Source: Paraburkholderia sprentiae WSM5005 (GTDB taxonomy: Bacteria; Pseudomonadota; Gammaproteobacteria; Burkholderiales; Burkholderiaceae). From it: a DNA stretch of 64,000 bases. Each line of letters opens with the position of its first letter. Within the stretch, counting starts at the first letter, position 1. Under the pieces are notes generated by a model. It searched no databases, was not told where the DNA came from, and saw only the letters and a program-made list of their open reading frames with translations. Position numbers and translations under genes: made by a program. Location of the stretch: the NCBI RefSeq assembly GCF_001865575.2, contig NZ_CP017561.2:1612001-1676000 (forward strand). The letters are read 5' to 3'. This document shows positions 1 to 8,241 of this stretch, piece after piece.

Positions 1-2633
1 ACCAGATCATTCCTGTCGGCACGCAGAAGGTTGGTGCATTCCAGTACAACGTCAAGCTGAACAATAGTCCGGTGGACCTCGAGGAGTTGAATGCGCTGCC
101 CGTGAAAGTAGACGGTGACGCGACAATCTACATTCGCGATGTTGCGCATGTACGCGACGGATATCCGCCGCAAACCAACATTGTCCGCGTTGACGGCCGC
201 CGCGCGGTGCTGATGAGTATCCTGAAGAACGGGTCCGCTTCGACACTCGACATCATTTCTGGCGTCAAGGCGAAACTGCCGCTCGTCGAAGCTTCGCTTC
301 CCCCGCAATTGAAGCTGGTCACGATGGGCGACCAGTCAAAGTTCGTCAAGGGTGCCGTGAGCGGCGTGGTGCGTGAAGGCGTCATTGCCGCGGCCCTCAC
401 GTCCGCCATGATCCTGCTCTTCCTCGGCAGTTGGCGCTCGACCCTCATCATCGCGGCGTCGATTCCGCTAGCCTTGCTTGCGGCAGTGGCGGCGCTTTCG
501 GCGATGGGCGAGACGCTGAACGTGATGACGCTAGGCGGGCTCGCGCTGGCAGTAGGAATACTTGTCGACGACGCCACGGTCACCATTGAGAACATCAATT
601 GGCACCTGGAACAGGGGAAAGATGTGCAGCGGGCGATCATGGACGGCGCGCAGCAGATCGTCACGCCAGCACTGGTTTCATTGCTGTGCATCTGCATCGT
701 GTTCGTTCCGATGCTGTTGCTCGACGGCATTGCGCGGTTCCTTTTCGTGCCGATGGCGGAAGCCGTGATGTTTGCGATGATCGCTTCGTTCATTCTGTCG
801 CGCACGTTTGTGCCGATGATGGCACAGTACCTCCTCGCCCCTCATGCGTCGGGCGGGCATTCAAGCGGTGAACTCGCGGCGATAATCGAATCTCACGGCA
901 GCATGTCCACAAGCCCAACGTCGCGCAATCCGTTTGTACGTTTCCAGCGCGGCTTCGAGCAATGCTTTGTGCGCGTGCGAAACGTTTACCGCGTGCTTCT
1001 CGGCCTTGTGCTGACGCACCCGAAGCGCTTTGTGGTCGGCGTACTGGCCGTCGTATGCGTGTCTTTCCTGCTTTCACCGTGGCTCGGACGGAACTTCTTT
1101 CCCGACATCGACGCGGGCGAGATCGCCTTGCATGTTCGCGCGCCGGTTGGGACACGCATCGAAAATACGGCAAGTATTTTCGATCACGTTGAAAACACCA
1201 TTCGCCAGGTTATTCCGCCGGATCAACTCGGCAGCGTGGTGGACAATATTGGCCTGCCAGTCAGCGGTATCAACCTGACATACAACAACAGCGGCACCAT
1301 CGGCTCGCAGGATGGCGACATCATGATCGCGCTGCGTGAGAATCATGAGCCGACGGCGGGATATGTGAAAAGGCTACGCGAAGTGCTGCCCGCAGCGTTT
1401 CCGGGTACGACCTTCTCTTTCCTGCCGGCGGACATCGTTAGCCAGATCCTGAATTTCGGCGCACCGGCACCGATCGATCTGCAAGTCGCCGGGCCGGACC
1501 AGGCCGGGAATCATCGATACGCGAACGAACTGTTGCGACGTGTGCGGATGATCTCCGGTATTGCCGATAGCCGTATCCAGCAGGCGGTCACTTATCCGCA
1601 GTTCACCATCGCGGTGAATCGCTCTCACGCGGGACGACTGGGCATTAGCGAGGAGGATGTGACGAACTCCGTCGTAGCAACGCTCGCCGGTACGAGCCAG
1701 GTGGCGCCCACGTACTGGCTCAATCCAACGAACGGGGTTTCGTATCCGATCGTCGCGCAAACCCCCGAATACTGGATGGCATCGCTGTCCAATCTCGAGA
1801 ACCTGCCGATAACGGACTCGAGCGGCAGGTCGCAATTACTGGGCGGTGTCGCGAGCATCTCGCGCGGCGTTGGCAGCGCGGTGGTATCGCATTACAACAT
1901 CGAGCCGCTGTTTGATATTTATGCCACTCCGCAGGGCCGCGATCTGGGTGCGGTCGCGAGCGACATCGACGGCATCGTGCGTGCCACAGCGAAAGATGTG
2001 CCCAAGGGCTCAACGGTCACGCTGCGTGGTCAGGTGCAGACGATGAATAGCGCATTTACCGGGCTGTTACTCGGCCTCGTCGGTGCAATCGCGCTCATCT
2101 ATCTGCTCATCGTCGTCAACTTTCACTCGTGGGGCGACGCCTTTGTGATCGTCTCCGCGTTGCCTGCGGCGCTGGCTGGCATCGTGTGGATGCTGTTTGC
2201 GACGCACACGCCGCTGTCGGTGCCTGCTCTCACTGGTGCCATCCTCTGCATGGGTGTGGCAACCGCGAACAGCGTGCTGGTCGTCAGCTTCGCACGCGAA
2301 CGGCTCGCGGTGACTCACGACGCATTGCGAGCGGCCTTCGAAGCGGGCTTCTCGCGGTTTCGCCCTGTGTTGATGACGGCACTCTCGATGATCATCGGCA
2401 TGGCTCCGATGGCGCTGGGTCTCGGCGACGGCGGCGAGCAGAACGCACCGCTCGGGCGAGCCGTTATTGGTGGCCTGATCTGCGCAACCTGTGCCACCTT
2501 GCTGTTCGTTCCTGTCGTTTTCAGTCTGGTGCACCGGCGCGACGCCGCCCCACCCGACGCTGGGCCGAGCGAACCACAACGCGAGTCATACGACCATTCA
2601 TCTTCCGAACCTGGAGTCATCCATGTCAACTGA
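1..2633 (+). CDS. RND efflux pump inner-membrane permease (5' truncated by window)
   Basis: Proton-driven RND (AcrB/HAE1-like) permease that would feed drugs, metals or other toxic compounds to an adaptor and outer-membrane channel. The frame is open from base 3, so the N-terminus lies outside the window; about 876 residues remain of the usual 1030-1070. A first membrane block lies near nt 360-860, with the motif GILVDDATV in the TM4 position (about nt 556-582). This contains the paired Asp of the proton relay. A second periplasmic half follows, then a second membrane block near nt 2040-2540. The stop overlaps the adaptor gene by 11 bases, so the two are translationally coupled. The gene order permease-adaptor-channel is the reverse of the second RND operon at 18-24 kb. 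The substrate cannot be told from sequence. Confidence 0.93.
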   Translation, partial: QIIPVGTQKVGAFQYNVKLNNSPVDLEELNALPVKVDGDATIYIRDVAHVRDGYPPQTNIVRVDGRRAVLMSILKNGSASTLDIISGVKAKLPLVEASLPPQLKLVTMGDQSKFVKGAVSGVVREGVIAAALTSAMILLFLGSWRSTLIIAASIPLALLAAVAALSAMGETLNVMTLGGLALAVGILVDDATVTIENINWHLEQGKDVQRAIMDGAQQIVTPALVSLLCICIVFVPMLLLDGIARFLFVPMAEAVMFAMIASFILSRTFVPMMAQYLLAPHASGGHSSGELAAIIESHGSMSTSPTSRNPFVRFQRGFEQCFVRVRNVYRVLLGLVLTHPKRFVVGVLAVVCVSFLLSPWLGRNFFPDIDAGEIALHVRAPVGTRIENTASIFDHVENTIRQVIPPDQLGSVVDNIGLPVSGINLTYNNSGTIGSQDGDIMIALRENHEPTAGYVKRLREVLPAAFPGTTFSFLPADIVSQILNFGAPAPIDLQVAGPDQAGNHRYANELLRRVRMISGIADSRIQQAVTYPQFTIAVNRSHAGRLGISEEDVTNSVVATLAGTSQVAPTYWLNPTNGVSYPIVAQTPEYWMASLSNLENLPITDSSGRSQLLGGVASISRGVGSAVVSHYNIEPLFDIYATPQGRDLGAVASDIDGIVRATAKDVPKGSTVTLRGQVQTMNSAFTGLLLGLVGAIALIYLLIVVNFHSWGDAFVIVSALPAALAGIVWMLFATHTPLSVPALTGAILCMGVATANSVLVVSFARERLAVTHDALRAAFEAGFSRFRPVLMTALSMIIGMAPMALGLGDGGEQNAPLGRAVIGGLICATCATLLFVPVVFSLVHRRDAAPPDAGPSEPQRESYDHSSSEPGVIHVN

Positions 2634-3828
2634 CATCGACATCGCAGCGCCGCGGCGGCTGCGGTCTCTCAAACTCGCAGGAGTTGTCGCTCTGCTGGCT
2701 GCCGCAGCGGTTGCAGCGACCGGCATCGCAACGCGCGTCCATGCAAAGGAGCAGATGGCCAAATGGTCGGCCGCGCAGGCGATTCCAACGGTCGTCGCCA
2801 ACCCGCCGTTGCATGACAGTTCCGCGCAGGTGCTAGTCTTACCAGGCCAATTGTCGGCCTATGTGAAGGCACCGATCTATGCGCGCGTGTCGGGTTATCT
2901 GCATGCGTGGTATGCGGACATTGGCGCGCACGTGAAGGCCGGGCAGTTGCTGGGCGTAATCGATACACCCGATCTCGATCAGCAACTCGCTCAGGCACGT
3001 GCCGATCTGCGCACCTCACAGGCGAACGAAACGCTCGCGGCATCCACGTCGCGCCGGTGGACCCAGATGCTGCAGCAGGACTCCGTATCGCAGCAGGAGA
3101 CAGACGAAAAAACGAGTGACCTTGCGGCAAAGCAGGCGATGGTGGCCGCGAACCAGGCGAATGTTGCACGGCTGGAAGCGCTTGAATCGTTCAAACGGAT
3201 CACCGCACCTTTCGACGGCGTCGTGACCGCGCGAAAGACCGATGTCGGCGCGTTGATCAGCGCGGGCGGCGGCAACGGACCGGAGTTGTTCACCGTCTCC
3301 GACGCACGGCAACTGCGCGTGTACGTCAGCGTGCCACAGAACGAAGCCGCCGTGATCCGGCCCGGACTGGTCGCGAGTCTGACCGTGCCTGAACGCCCCG
3401 GCATGCAGTTCTCCGCAAAGCTTGTCGATACGGACGACTCCATCACGCCTTCTTCAGGGACGCTGCTGGTGCAATTGGCAGTCGACAATTCCAGCGGCGT
3501 GCTGATTCCGGGCGAATACACGGAAGTTCATTTTGAACTGCCCACGGACAAGCATGCGATGACCATTCCTGCTAGCGCGCTGATGTTCCGGGAAAGCGGT
3601 TTGCAAGTGGCAGTGGTCGGTCCGGGCAATCACGCCATGCTGAAGCGGGTGAGCGTCGCGACCGACTTGGGTACCACGATTGTGATTGCATCGGGTTTGA
3701 CTGCCACCGACCGGGTGATCGACAACCCGCCTGATTCGCTGGCAAACGGCGATTCAGTGCGACTGGCTTCGACATCCGCGACGACCGCGCTGACACAGCA
3801 TAATGAAGCGGAGCGCAGTCATGGTTAG
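2623..3828 (+). CDS. RND efflux periplasmic adaptor subunit (membrane fusion protein)
   Basis: Periplasmic adaptor linking the RND permease to its outer-membrane channel; 401 residues from the ATG at 2623. That start is preceded by GGAG at 2613 and gives a sensible N-terminal membrane anchor (about residues 15-36, ending ATRVHAK). A longer in-frame upstream extension would run deep into the permease gene and was rejected. Around residues 80-115 is the biotinyl/lipoyl-like half motif (VKAPIYARVSGYL...VKAGQLLGVIDTP), then an alpha-hairpin rich in Gln and Ala. The second lipoyl half (ITAPFDGVVTARKTDVGALI) and beta-barrel segments follow. It overlaps both neighbours by a few bases, so all three genes form one transcript. 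Confidence 0.93.
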   Translation: MSTDIDIAAPRRLRSLKLAGVVALLAAAAVAATGIATRVHAKEQMAKWSAAQAIPTVVANPPLHDSSAQVLVLPGQLSAYVKAPIYARVSGYLHAWYADIGAHVKAGQLLGVIDTPDLDQQLAQARADLRTSQANETLAASTSRRWTQMLQQDSVSQQETDEKTSDLAAKQAMVAANQANVARLEALESFKRITAPFDGVVTARKTDVGALISAGGGNGPELFTVSDARQLRVYVSVPQNEAAVIRPGLVASLTVPERPGMQFSAKLVDTDDSITPSSGTLLVQLAVDNSSGVLIPGEYTEVHFELPTDKHAMTIPASALMFRESGLQVAVVGPGNHAMLKRVSVATDLGTTIVIASGLTATDRVIDNPPDSLANGDSVRLASTSATTALTQHNEAERSHG

Positions 3829-5263
3829 GCGTCGCGTATGCACGGTTCTGATTGCCGCAGCGCTCGTCAGCGGCTGTTCGTTCGCGCCGCCGTATCAGGT
3901 GCCGCCGTCCGCCATACCGAGCGCGTTCAAGGAGGCCCGCGGATGGCAGCTCGCGCATCCTGCCGACCAAATGCCGCGCGGTGAATGGTGGACTGTGTAT
4001 CGCGATCCGGTGCTCGATGGACTGGAAAGCAAGGTCGCCAGCGCTAACCCCGACGTGGCCGCCGCGATCGCTCGCCATGACCAGGCGCAAGCGTATCTGG
4101 ACCAGGCTCGCGCTGGCCTCTTTCCCACCATCGGCGCGTATGCGCAGGTCTCACGTTCGCGTCAGTCCGACAACCGGCCATTGAGGGGCGCTACTCAACC
4201 AGCGCTCTACAATTCGGCGACTGTCGATGTCGGCCTGAACTACGACCTCGATCTATGGGGAAAGGTGCGCAATGAGGTTGCCGCGGGCAAGGCGGCCGAG
4301 CAGGCGAGCCAGTACGACATCGAGTCATTGCGATTGAGTTTGCAGGAAAAGCTTGCTGAGGCGTATTTCCATCTGCGTGGTCTCGATCAACAGCAGGAAT
4401 TGCTGGGAAATACCGTTCGCACCTATGAGCATGCATTGCAGTTGACTGAAAGCCGGCACGGTGGCGGTATCGCATCCGATCTCGATGTGTCTCGTGCTCA
4501 AACCCAACTTGAATCGGCAAGGGCGTCGGTTGAAGACGTGTCGGCACGAAGGGCCTTGTACGAGCATGCGATCGCGACTATTGCGGGTGAAGCGGCCTCA
4601 GGATTCTCCCTGGCGCCCGCCGTCGCCCCGACGTATTTGCCGTCGATCCCAGCTGGCGTGCCTCTCGCACTGCTGCAACGTCGGCCCGATATTGCGGCCG
4701 CCGAGCGCCACGTCGCCCAGGCGAACGCGCAGATCGGCGTCGCCAAAGCAGCTTTTTTCCCGGATGTGTCGTTAGGTCTTGACGGCGGCTATCAAAGCAC
4801 AACTTTATCCCCGTGGCTGGCAGCGCCTAACGAGATGTGGTCGATCGGTCCGAGCCTGCTGATGACCTTGTTCGACGGCGGCCGGCGAGCGGCTGTCACG
4901 CGGCAGGCGCAGGCCAAGCTGGCGGAAAATGGTGAAAAGTACAAGGCCACGGTGCTGCTGGCGGTACAGCAGGTGGAAGATCAGCTGTCGCAGTTGCATT
5001 ACCTGGGCAACGAATCCGCGAAAGAAGGACGCGCGCTTGCGGCTGCGCAACGTACGCTCGAGTTGTCGATGTCGCGTTACCGCGATGGCGTCGTGAGTTA
5101 TCTGGACGTCGTGAGTGCGCAGGCAATGGAACTCGAAACGCAAACCTTGGTGCTGGATTTGCAAACTCGCGAGTTGATCGCCTCGGCTGCATTGATAGAC
5201 GCGTTAGGAGGTGGATGGGCCAACGAACCCGCCGGCACGCCCACGTCCACAACGACCAGGTGA
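3821..5263 (+). CDS. RND efflux outer-membrane lipoprotein, NodT/OprM family
   Basis: Outer-membrane channel of the first tripartite pump, about 480 residues. The ATG at 3821 is chosen because GGAG at 3809-3812 sits at a good distance and the product begins with a compact lipoprotein signal ending in LVSGC. An ATG 18 bases earlier is possible. The body shows the two OEP repeats of TolC-like channels: the NPDVAAAIARHDQAQAYLDQ helix, the GLNYDLDLWGKVR segment, and a second copy with QRRPDIAAAERHVAQANAQI and FDGGRR. It overlaps the adaptor stop by 8 bases. It ends against a convergent porin gene, with a large inverted repeat in between. Confidence 0.93.
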   Translation: MVRRRVCTVLIAAALVSGCSFAPPYQVPPSAIPSAFKEARGWQLAHPADQMPRGEWWTVYRDPVLDGLESKVASANPDVAAAIARHDQAQAYLDQARAGLFPTIGAYAQVSRSRQSDNRPLRGATQPALYNSATVDVGLNYDLDLWGKVRNEVAAGKAAEQASQYDIESLRLSLQEKLAEAYFHLRGLDQQQELLGNTVRTYEHALQLTESRHGGGIASDLDVSRAQTQLESARASVEDVSARRALYEHAIATIAGEAASGFSLAPAVAPTYLPSIPAGVPLALLQRRPDIAAAERHVAQANAQIGVAKAAFFPDVSLGLDGGYQSTTLSPWLAAPNEMWSIGPSLLMTLFDGGRRAAVTRQAQAKLAENGEKYKATVLLAVQQVEDQLSQLHYLGNESAKEGRALAAAQRTLELSMSRYRDGVVSYLDVVSAQAMELETQTLVLDLQTRELIASAALIDALGGGWANEPAGTPTSTTTR

Positions 5264-5282
5264 ACCGTCACGTTTCGCAGAA

Positions 5283-5349
5283 CAGGATGCCTCGCAGCGG
5301 TTTGCGGCGGTTTGCAGCGACCGGCGGCGAGGCGTCCTGCTCGTCATGC
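5283..5349. repeat. Large imperfect stem-loop between convergent genes
   Basis: A 13-base arm (CAGGATGCCTCGC, 5283-5295) pairs with 5337-5349 with a single mismatch. The 41-base loop itself carries a direct repeat of GCGGTTTGC (from about 5297 and 5307). It lies between the stops of the efflux channel gene and the oppositely oriented porin gene. A transcription-end or RNA-stability structure is likely, but there is no T-tract, so it is not a classical terminator. Confidence 0.5.
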
Positions 5350-5373
5350 GCAACGCGAGTTAAAGACAGAGGT

Positions 5374-6555
5374 CTAGAAGCGGTGGCGCAAGCCCATTGC
5401 GACCACGGTCTGCTGATTGCCTGCTGACGGTGCCAGCGTGAAGATCGAAGCGTTGCCGAGCGCCGGTATGCCGCTGGCGCCGGACACATGCTGATAGACC
5501 CCTTCAAGATAAACGTCTGTCTGGTGCGACAGCGCATAGTCGGCTTGCAGCATCACCTGATTCCATTTCGGCGATGCGACGCCGCTCGCGCTGCTGAAAT
5601 GCCCATCGGTGAAGGTATACGAGCCACCGAGGCTCAGGGCCGGCGTCAGCGCATATCGCGCGTTCAGTTCGTAGTTGGTGAACGTCAACAGGTCCCCGTT
5701 CAGAGCGACGTAGGTACCCCCTTGCGCGACTTGAGCTGGGTCGTCCATGATCGTGCGCGTGACGACCAGGCCGACGGTGGCGGCCCCGAATGCGTAACGG
5801 CCCGCTGCGCCGAGGATGCGTTGACGCGCGCCCGTCAGCATCGCGTCGCCGTCACTGCTGCTGATCGCACCGCCTGTGTTGGTGGGCGCGTCGACGCCGC
5901 CTGGATGATTACCCTGAAAATATCCGACTGCCAGGTCGACCGGCCCGCGCGACCAAGCGGCGCCGGCGCTGAATGCGTTATTGTTGCTGAAGCCGCCAGC
6001 CGCATTGCTGAATGCGTAAGCCCAGCCGAATTTGAAACCGTGGTAATCCGGGCTGCGGTACTTGACCGCATTGTTCATGCGGAAGTCGTTAGCCAGGTTG
6101 TCGTTATCGAATGGGTGATCCGCGAGATTTCCGCCGAAGCCAGAGCCGGTTGCCGACAAGGGCGCGACAAAGTCGACGAGGAAGTCGTATTGGCGCCCCA
6201 TGGTCACCGTGCCCCACGTGTTGCTCGACAATCCCACCCACGCCTGCCGCCCGAAGAGGTCTCCGCCATTAGCCAGTTTGCCGTTGGCGATGTTGAATCC
6301 GTTCTCCACATCGAACACCGCGTGCAAGCCGCCGCCCAGGTCTTCGGTGCCGCGCAGCCCCCAGCGGTCACCGTTGAGATTACCGCTCGCCATCATCCAG
6401 TTGTTATGTCCCTGACCGTTGGCTGTCTTCTGGTTACTCACATAGTCGATAGCCGTGTCGAGCGTGCCGTAGAGAGTGACGTTGCTCTGAGCGTGCGCGG
6501 CTGTGGCGAAAGCCGCCGCCAGCGCCGCACAGGTTGTTGCCAATGCTTTATTCAT
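5374..6555 (-). CDS. Gram-negative porin (Burkholderia OpcP-like, 16-strand type)
   Basis: General diffusion porin of the outer membrane, 393 residues. It has a clear signal peptide ending AAHAQS, then SNVTLYGTLDTAIDYVSN, the typical first strand of Burkholderiaceae porins. A L3-like segment follows (TWGTVTMGRQYDFLVDFV), then many alternating beta strands, ending in the C-terminal aromatic signature MGLRHRF needed for BAM-dependent insertion. The start is an ATG with CAGGGA upstream. The long upstream gap (6556-6876) holds AT-rich sequence that may carry its promoter. It is convergent with the efflux channel gene; porin plus efflux side by side is consistent with control of envelope permeability, but that link is inference. 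Confidence 0.95.
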   Translation of the reverse strand: MNKALATTCAALAAAFATAAHAQSNVTLYGTLDTAIDYVSNQKTANGQGHNNWMMASGNLNGDRWGLRGTEDLGGGLHAVFDVENGFNIANGKLANGGDLFGRQAWVGLSSNTWGTVTMGRQYDFLVDFVAPLSATGSGFGGNLADHPFDNDNLANDFRMNNAVKYRSPDYHGFKFGWAYAFSNAAGGFSNNNAFSAGAAWSRGPVDLAVGYFQGNHPGGVDAPTNTGGAISSSDGDAMLTGARQRILGAAGRYAFGAATVGLVVTRTIMDDPAQVAQGGTYVALNGDLLTFTNYELNARYALTPALSLGGSYTFTDGHFSSASGVASPKWNQVMLQADYALSHQTDVYLEGVYQHVSGASGIPALGNASIFTLAPSAGNQQTVVAMGLRHRF

Positions 6556-6876
6556 GTGGTTTTTCCCTGGAGATAGATAGGTCTGCCGCGCTTTTCGGGC
6601 GCGGGTTCACGCCTCGATGCGAGCGACTGGCGGGAATGTATTCGGACACGATTGGCCGCGGATGATAAAAAGCGATCGATTAAATGAAATTCCTTTAATT
6701 TTTCGATCCGCGCGGGTTCAGCGAGTCGTGATCACCACTATGTCCTCGATAAACTAATTTTCACCGTTCAGCTAGTCATCCGATAAAGGTGGCTGGTTAT
6801 GCTGATCCTCAACCGGTTCTCGCGAGGCATAACGCGCAGCGACCGGCCAATTAACCTAAATGTTGAGGATTAGAAA
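6556..6876. other. Divergent intergenic region between porin and DUF4148 gene
   Basis: This 321-base non-coding stretch separates two divergently read genes and is visibly more AT-rich than its flanks. It contains an inverted repeat ATTAAA (6679-6684) / TTTAAT (6694-6699) separated by nine bases. It also contains the element at 6752-6775, which recurs upstream of the MFS transporter gene. It probably holds both promoters. I see no open reading frame with a credible start in it. Confidence 0.6.
6752..6795 (+). promoter_or_regulatory. Promoter-like element, copy 1 (shared with 10981-11024)
   Basis: The 24-base core begins AACTAATTTTCACC and ends GCTAG, and matches the core at 10981-11004 at 20 of 24 positions. 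Similarity continues weakly downstream (CCGATA, then GG, GGC). The TAATTT or TAATCT inside each copy could act as a -10 hexamer. It lies about 100 bases before the DUF4148 start. The repetition is directly visible; a promoter role is inferred. Confidence 0.45.
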
Positions 6877-7164
6877 ATGAAACGGATCACATTGGCGATC
6901 GTTCTCGCTGGAACACTGTCGGCCGCAACGGCCTTTGCACAGTCGGCTCCGGCCGGTTCCGCGGGTAGCATGCAGATGAGCAGTCAGGCGGCTCAGGTCG
7001 CGTCAAATGTCACATCGGCGGGTGCTGCCAGTGGCCAATGGGTGGCGCCATATGGTCAACCGGAGGCGCCGAAGACCCGCGCTCAGGTCTACCAGGAACT
7101 GGTGCACGCCGAGCAGGATGGGCAACTTGCTTACCTGAACTCGACGATCTATGCGCACCCGTAA
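6877..7164 (+). CDS. DUF4148 family small exported protein
   Basis: A 95-residue secreted protein with a clean signal peptide cleaved after AFAQ. The mature part ends in a segment typical of DUF4148 proteins, which are abundant in Burkholderiaceae: KTRAQVYQELVHAEQDGQL followed by LNSTIYAHP. Function is unknown for the family; products are presumably periplasmic. GAGGA at 6864 precedes the ATG by about nine bases. The next gene, a tiny lipoprotein, starts 86 bases later on the same strand and may be co-transcribed. Confidence 0.85.
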   Translation: MKRITLAIVLAGTLSAATAFAQSAPAGSAGSMQMSSQAAQVASNVTSAGAASGQWVAPYGQPEAPKTRAQVYQELVHAEQDGQLAYLNSTIYAHP

Positions 7165-7250
7165 CGCAGCAAAGCGCTTGGCCAACGGCGGCACGATGAC
7201 GTCGTTGGCTGAGATTCGTGCCCTACAAACGCTTCTAATCTGGAGCCGAG

Positions 7251-7406
7251 ATGAACCGAAGCCGAACCACGACATTCCGCGTGGCCCTGATTCTGGCGAC
7301 CGTTGCTAGCGCTCTCCTGTCCGGCTGCGCGTTGGAAGCAACGAACACCGCCGACCAATGTGTCGGTCCACCAAGCTTTTGCAACGTCTACTTTGGTGGA
7401 TCATAG
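7251..7406 (+). CDS. Very small lipoprotein, 51 residues
   Basis: A short gene read directly from the bases. The ATG at 7251 is preceded by GGAG at 7242-7245, and the stop is TAG at 7404-7406. The product starts MNRSRTTTFRVALILATVA and continues to a lipobox LLSGC with the acylated Cys at residue 26. The mature tail is only about 26 residues, contains two further Cys (residues 37 and 44) and ends NVYFGGS. Ala and Leu follow the acylated Cys, which favours outer-membrane sorting. I recall similar tiny lipoproteins in Burkholderia but cannot name a family. Function is unknown; the extra Cys pair could form a disulfide in the periplasm. Confidence 0.7.
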   Translation: MNRSRTTTFRVALILATVASALLSGCALEATNTADQCVGPPSFCNVYFGGS

Positions 7407-7517
7407 GGAGTGCGCTTCCCTTGCTCGGGAAGCGTACAGTCAGCGGCTTGCGAAGCGGGAGAGAAGCGGAGAAGAAGCGGGAAAGCCACTATGTGTCGGA
7501 TCGACCGGCAACTGTCG

Positions 7518-8204
7518 TCAACCATTCGTCAGCGTGAGCTGATAGCCGTAGCGTTTTAACGTATCGATGTGCACATCGGGATGATGCGGCGCGAGCTTGC
7601 GACGCAGACGCGATATCACAAGATTGACGCTCGAAGCAGCAACGTCATCGTGATCAGGCCACGCGTATCGGATCAGATCGAATCGTGATACAGGCAGATT
7701 CGGCTGGCGCAGCAGGCATTCGAGCAGCATGGATTCGCGGCGCGTTAGAGAGAGCCGCTGTCCTCTCAGCACCAACTCCCGCGTGGCGGTATCGAAGGTG
7801 GGAGAAACGGGCACCTGTCCCTCGCGTTGGACCGCATCAGGGCTAATGCGCCGCAATGCATGCATGCGCTCATGCAATTCAATGAAAGACAGCGGGTGGC
7901 AGAAGCAGGCGTCAGCACCGGCTCGCAGTACCTGGGTCCTTTCCTTTGCGTGAGCCGCACCGAGCGTCACAATAATCGGTGCACCGCGGCTTTCGCTCGC
8001 GAGTTTGGGTAGCGCAGCTAGCAGGCAGGCATATGGCGGAACGTCTGCCGACATGACAATCACTGCGTCAAAGCGCTCCTGCCCTGCGAGGAAGATCGCA
8101 TCCTTCAAATCGTCGACCTGCTCGAGGCTGTGCGCGCTCTCGATCAGGGCTTTGTGAAGCCAGGCGGCTTCCGGTTGTGTACCGATCACTAGTAGGACAC
8201 GCAT
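7518..8204 (-). CDS. OmpR-type regulator with degenerate (non-phosphorylatable) receiver
   Basis: A 228-residue protein: receiver-like domain (1-115) followed by an intact OmpR/PhoB winged helix (about 135-228, with LTRRESMLLECLLRQP and SSVNLVISRLRRKL). The receiver keeps the fold pattern but not the chemistry. The acidic pocket (EDD in the neighbouring regulators) reads IGT at residues 7-9, the phospho-acceptor position is Met51, and the conserved Lys is His103. Such atypical receivers are known in HP1043- and ChxR-like regulators, which act without phosphorylation. It is the last gene of a leftward operon, 37 bases after the kinase. It probably binds DNA constitutively or responds to another signal. 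Confidence 0.88.
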   Translation of the reverse strand: MRVLLVIGTQPEAAWLHKALIESAHSLEQVDDLKDAIFLAGQERFDAVIVMSADVPPYACLLAALPKLASESRGAPIIVTLGAAHAKERTQVLRAGADACFCHPLSFIELHERMHALRRISPDAVQREGQVPVSPTFDTATRELVLRGQRLSLTRRESMLLECLLRQPNLPVSRFDLIRYAWPDHDDVAASSVNLVISRLRRKLAPHHPDVHIDTLKRYGYQLTLTNG

Positions 8205-8241
8205 GAACTGTCGAGTGCGAGGGGTTGTTTGAGAAAATCGG

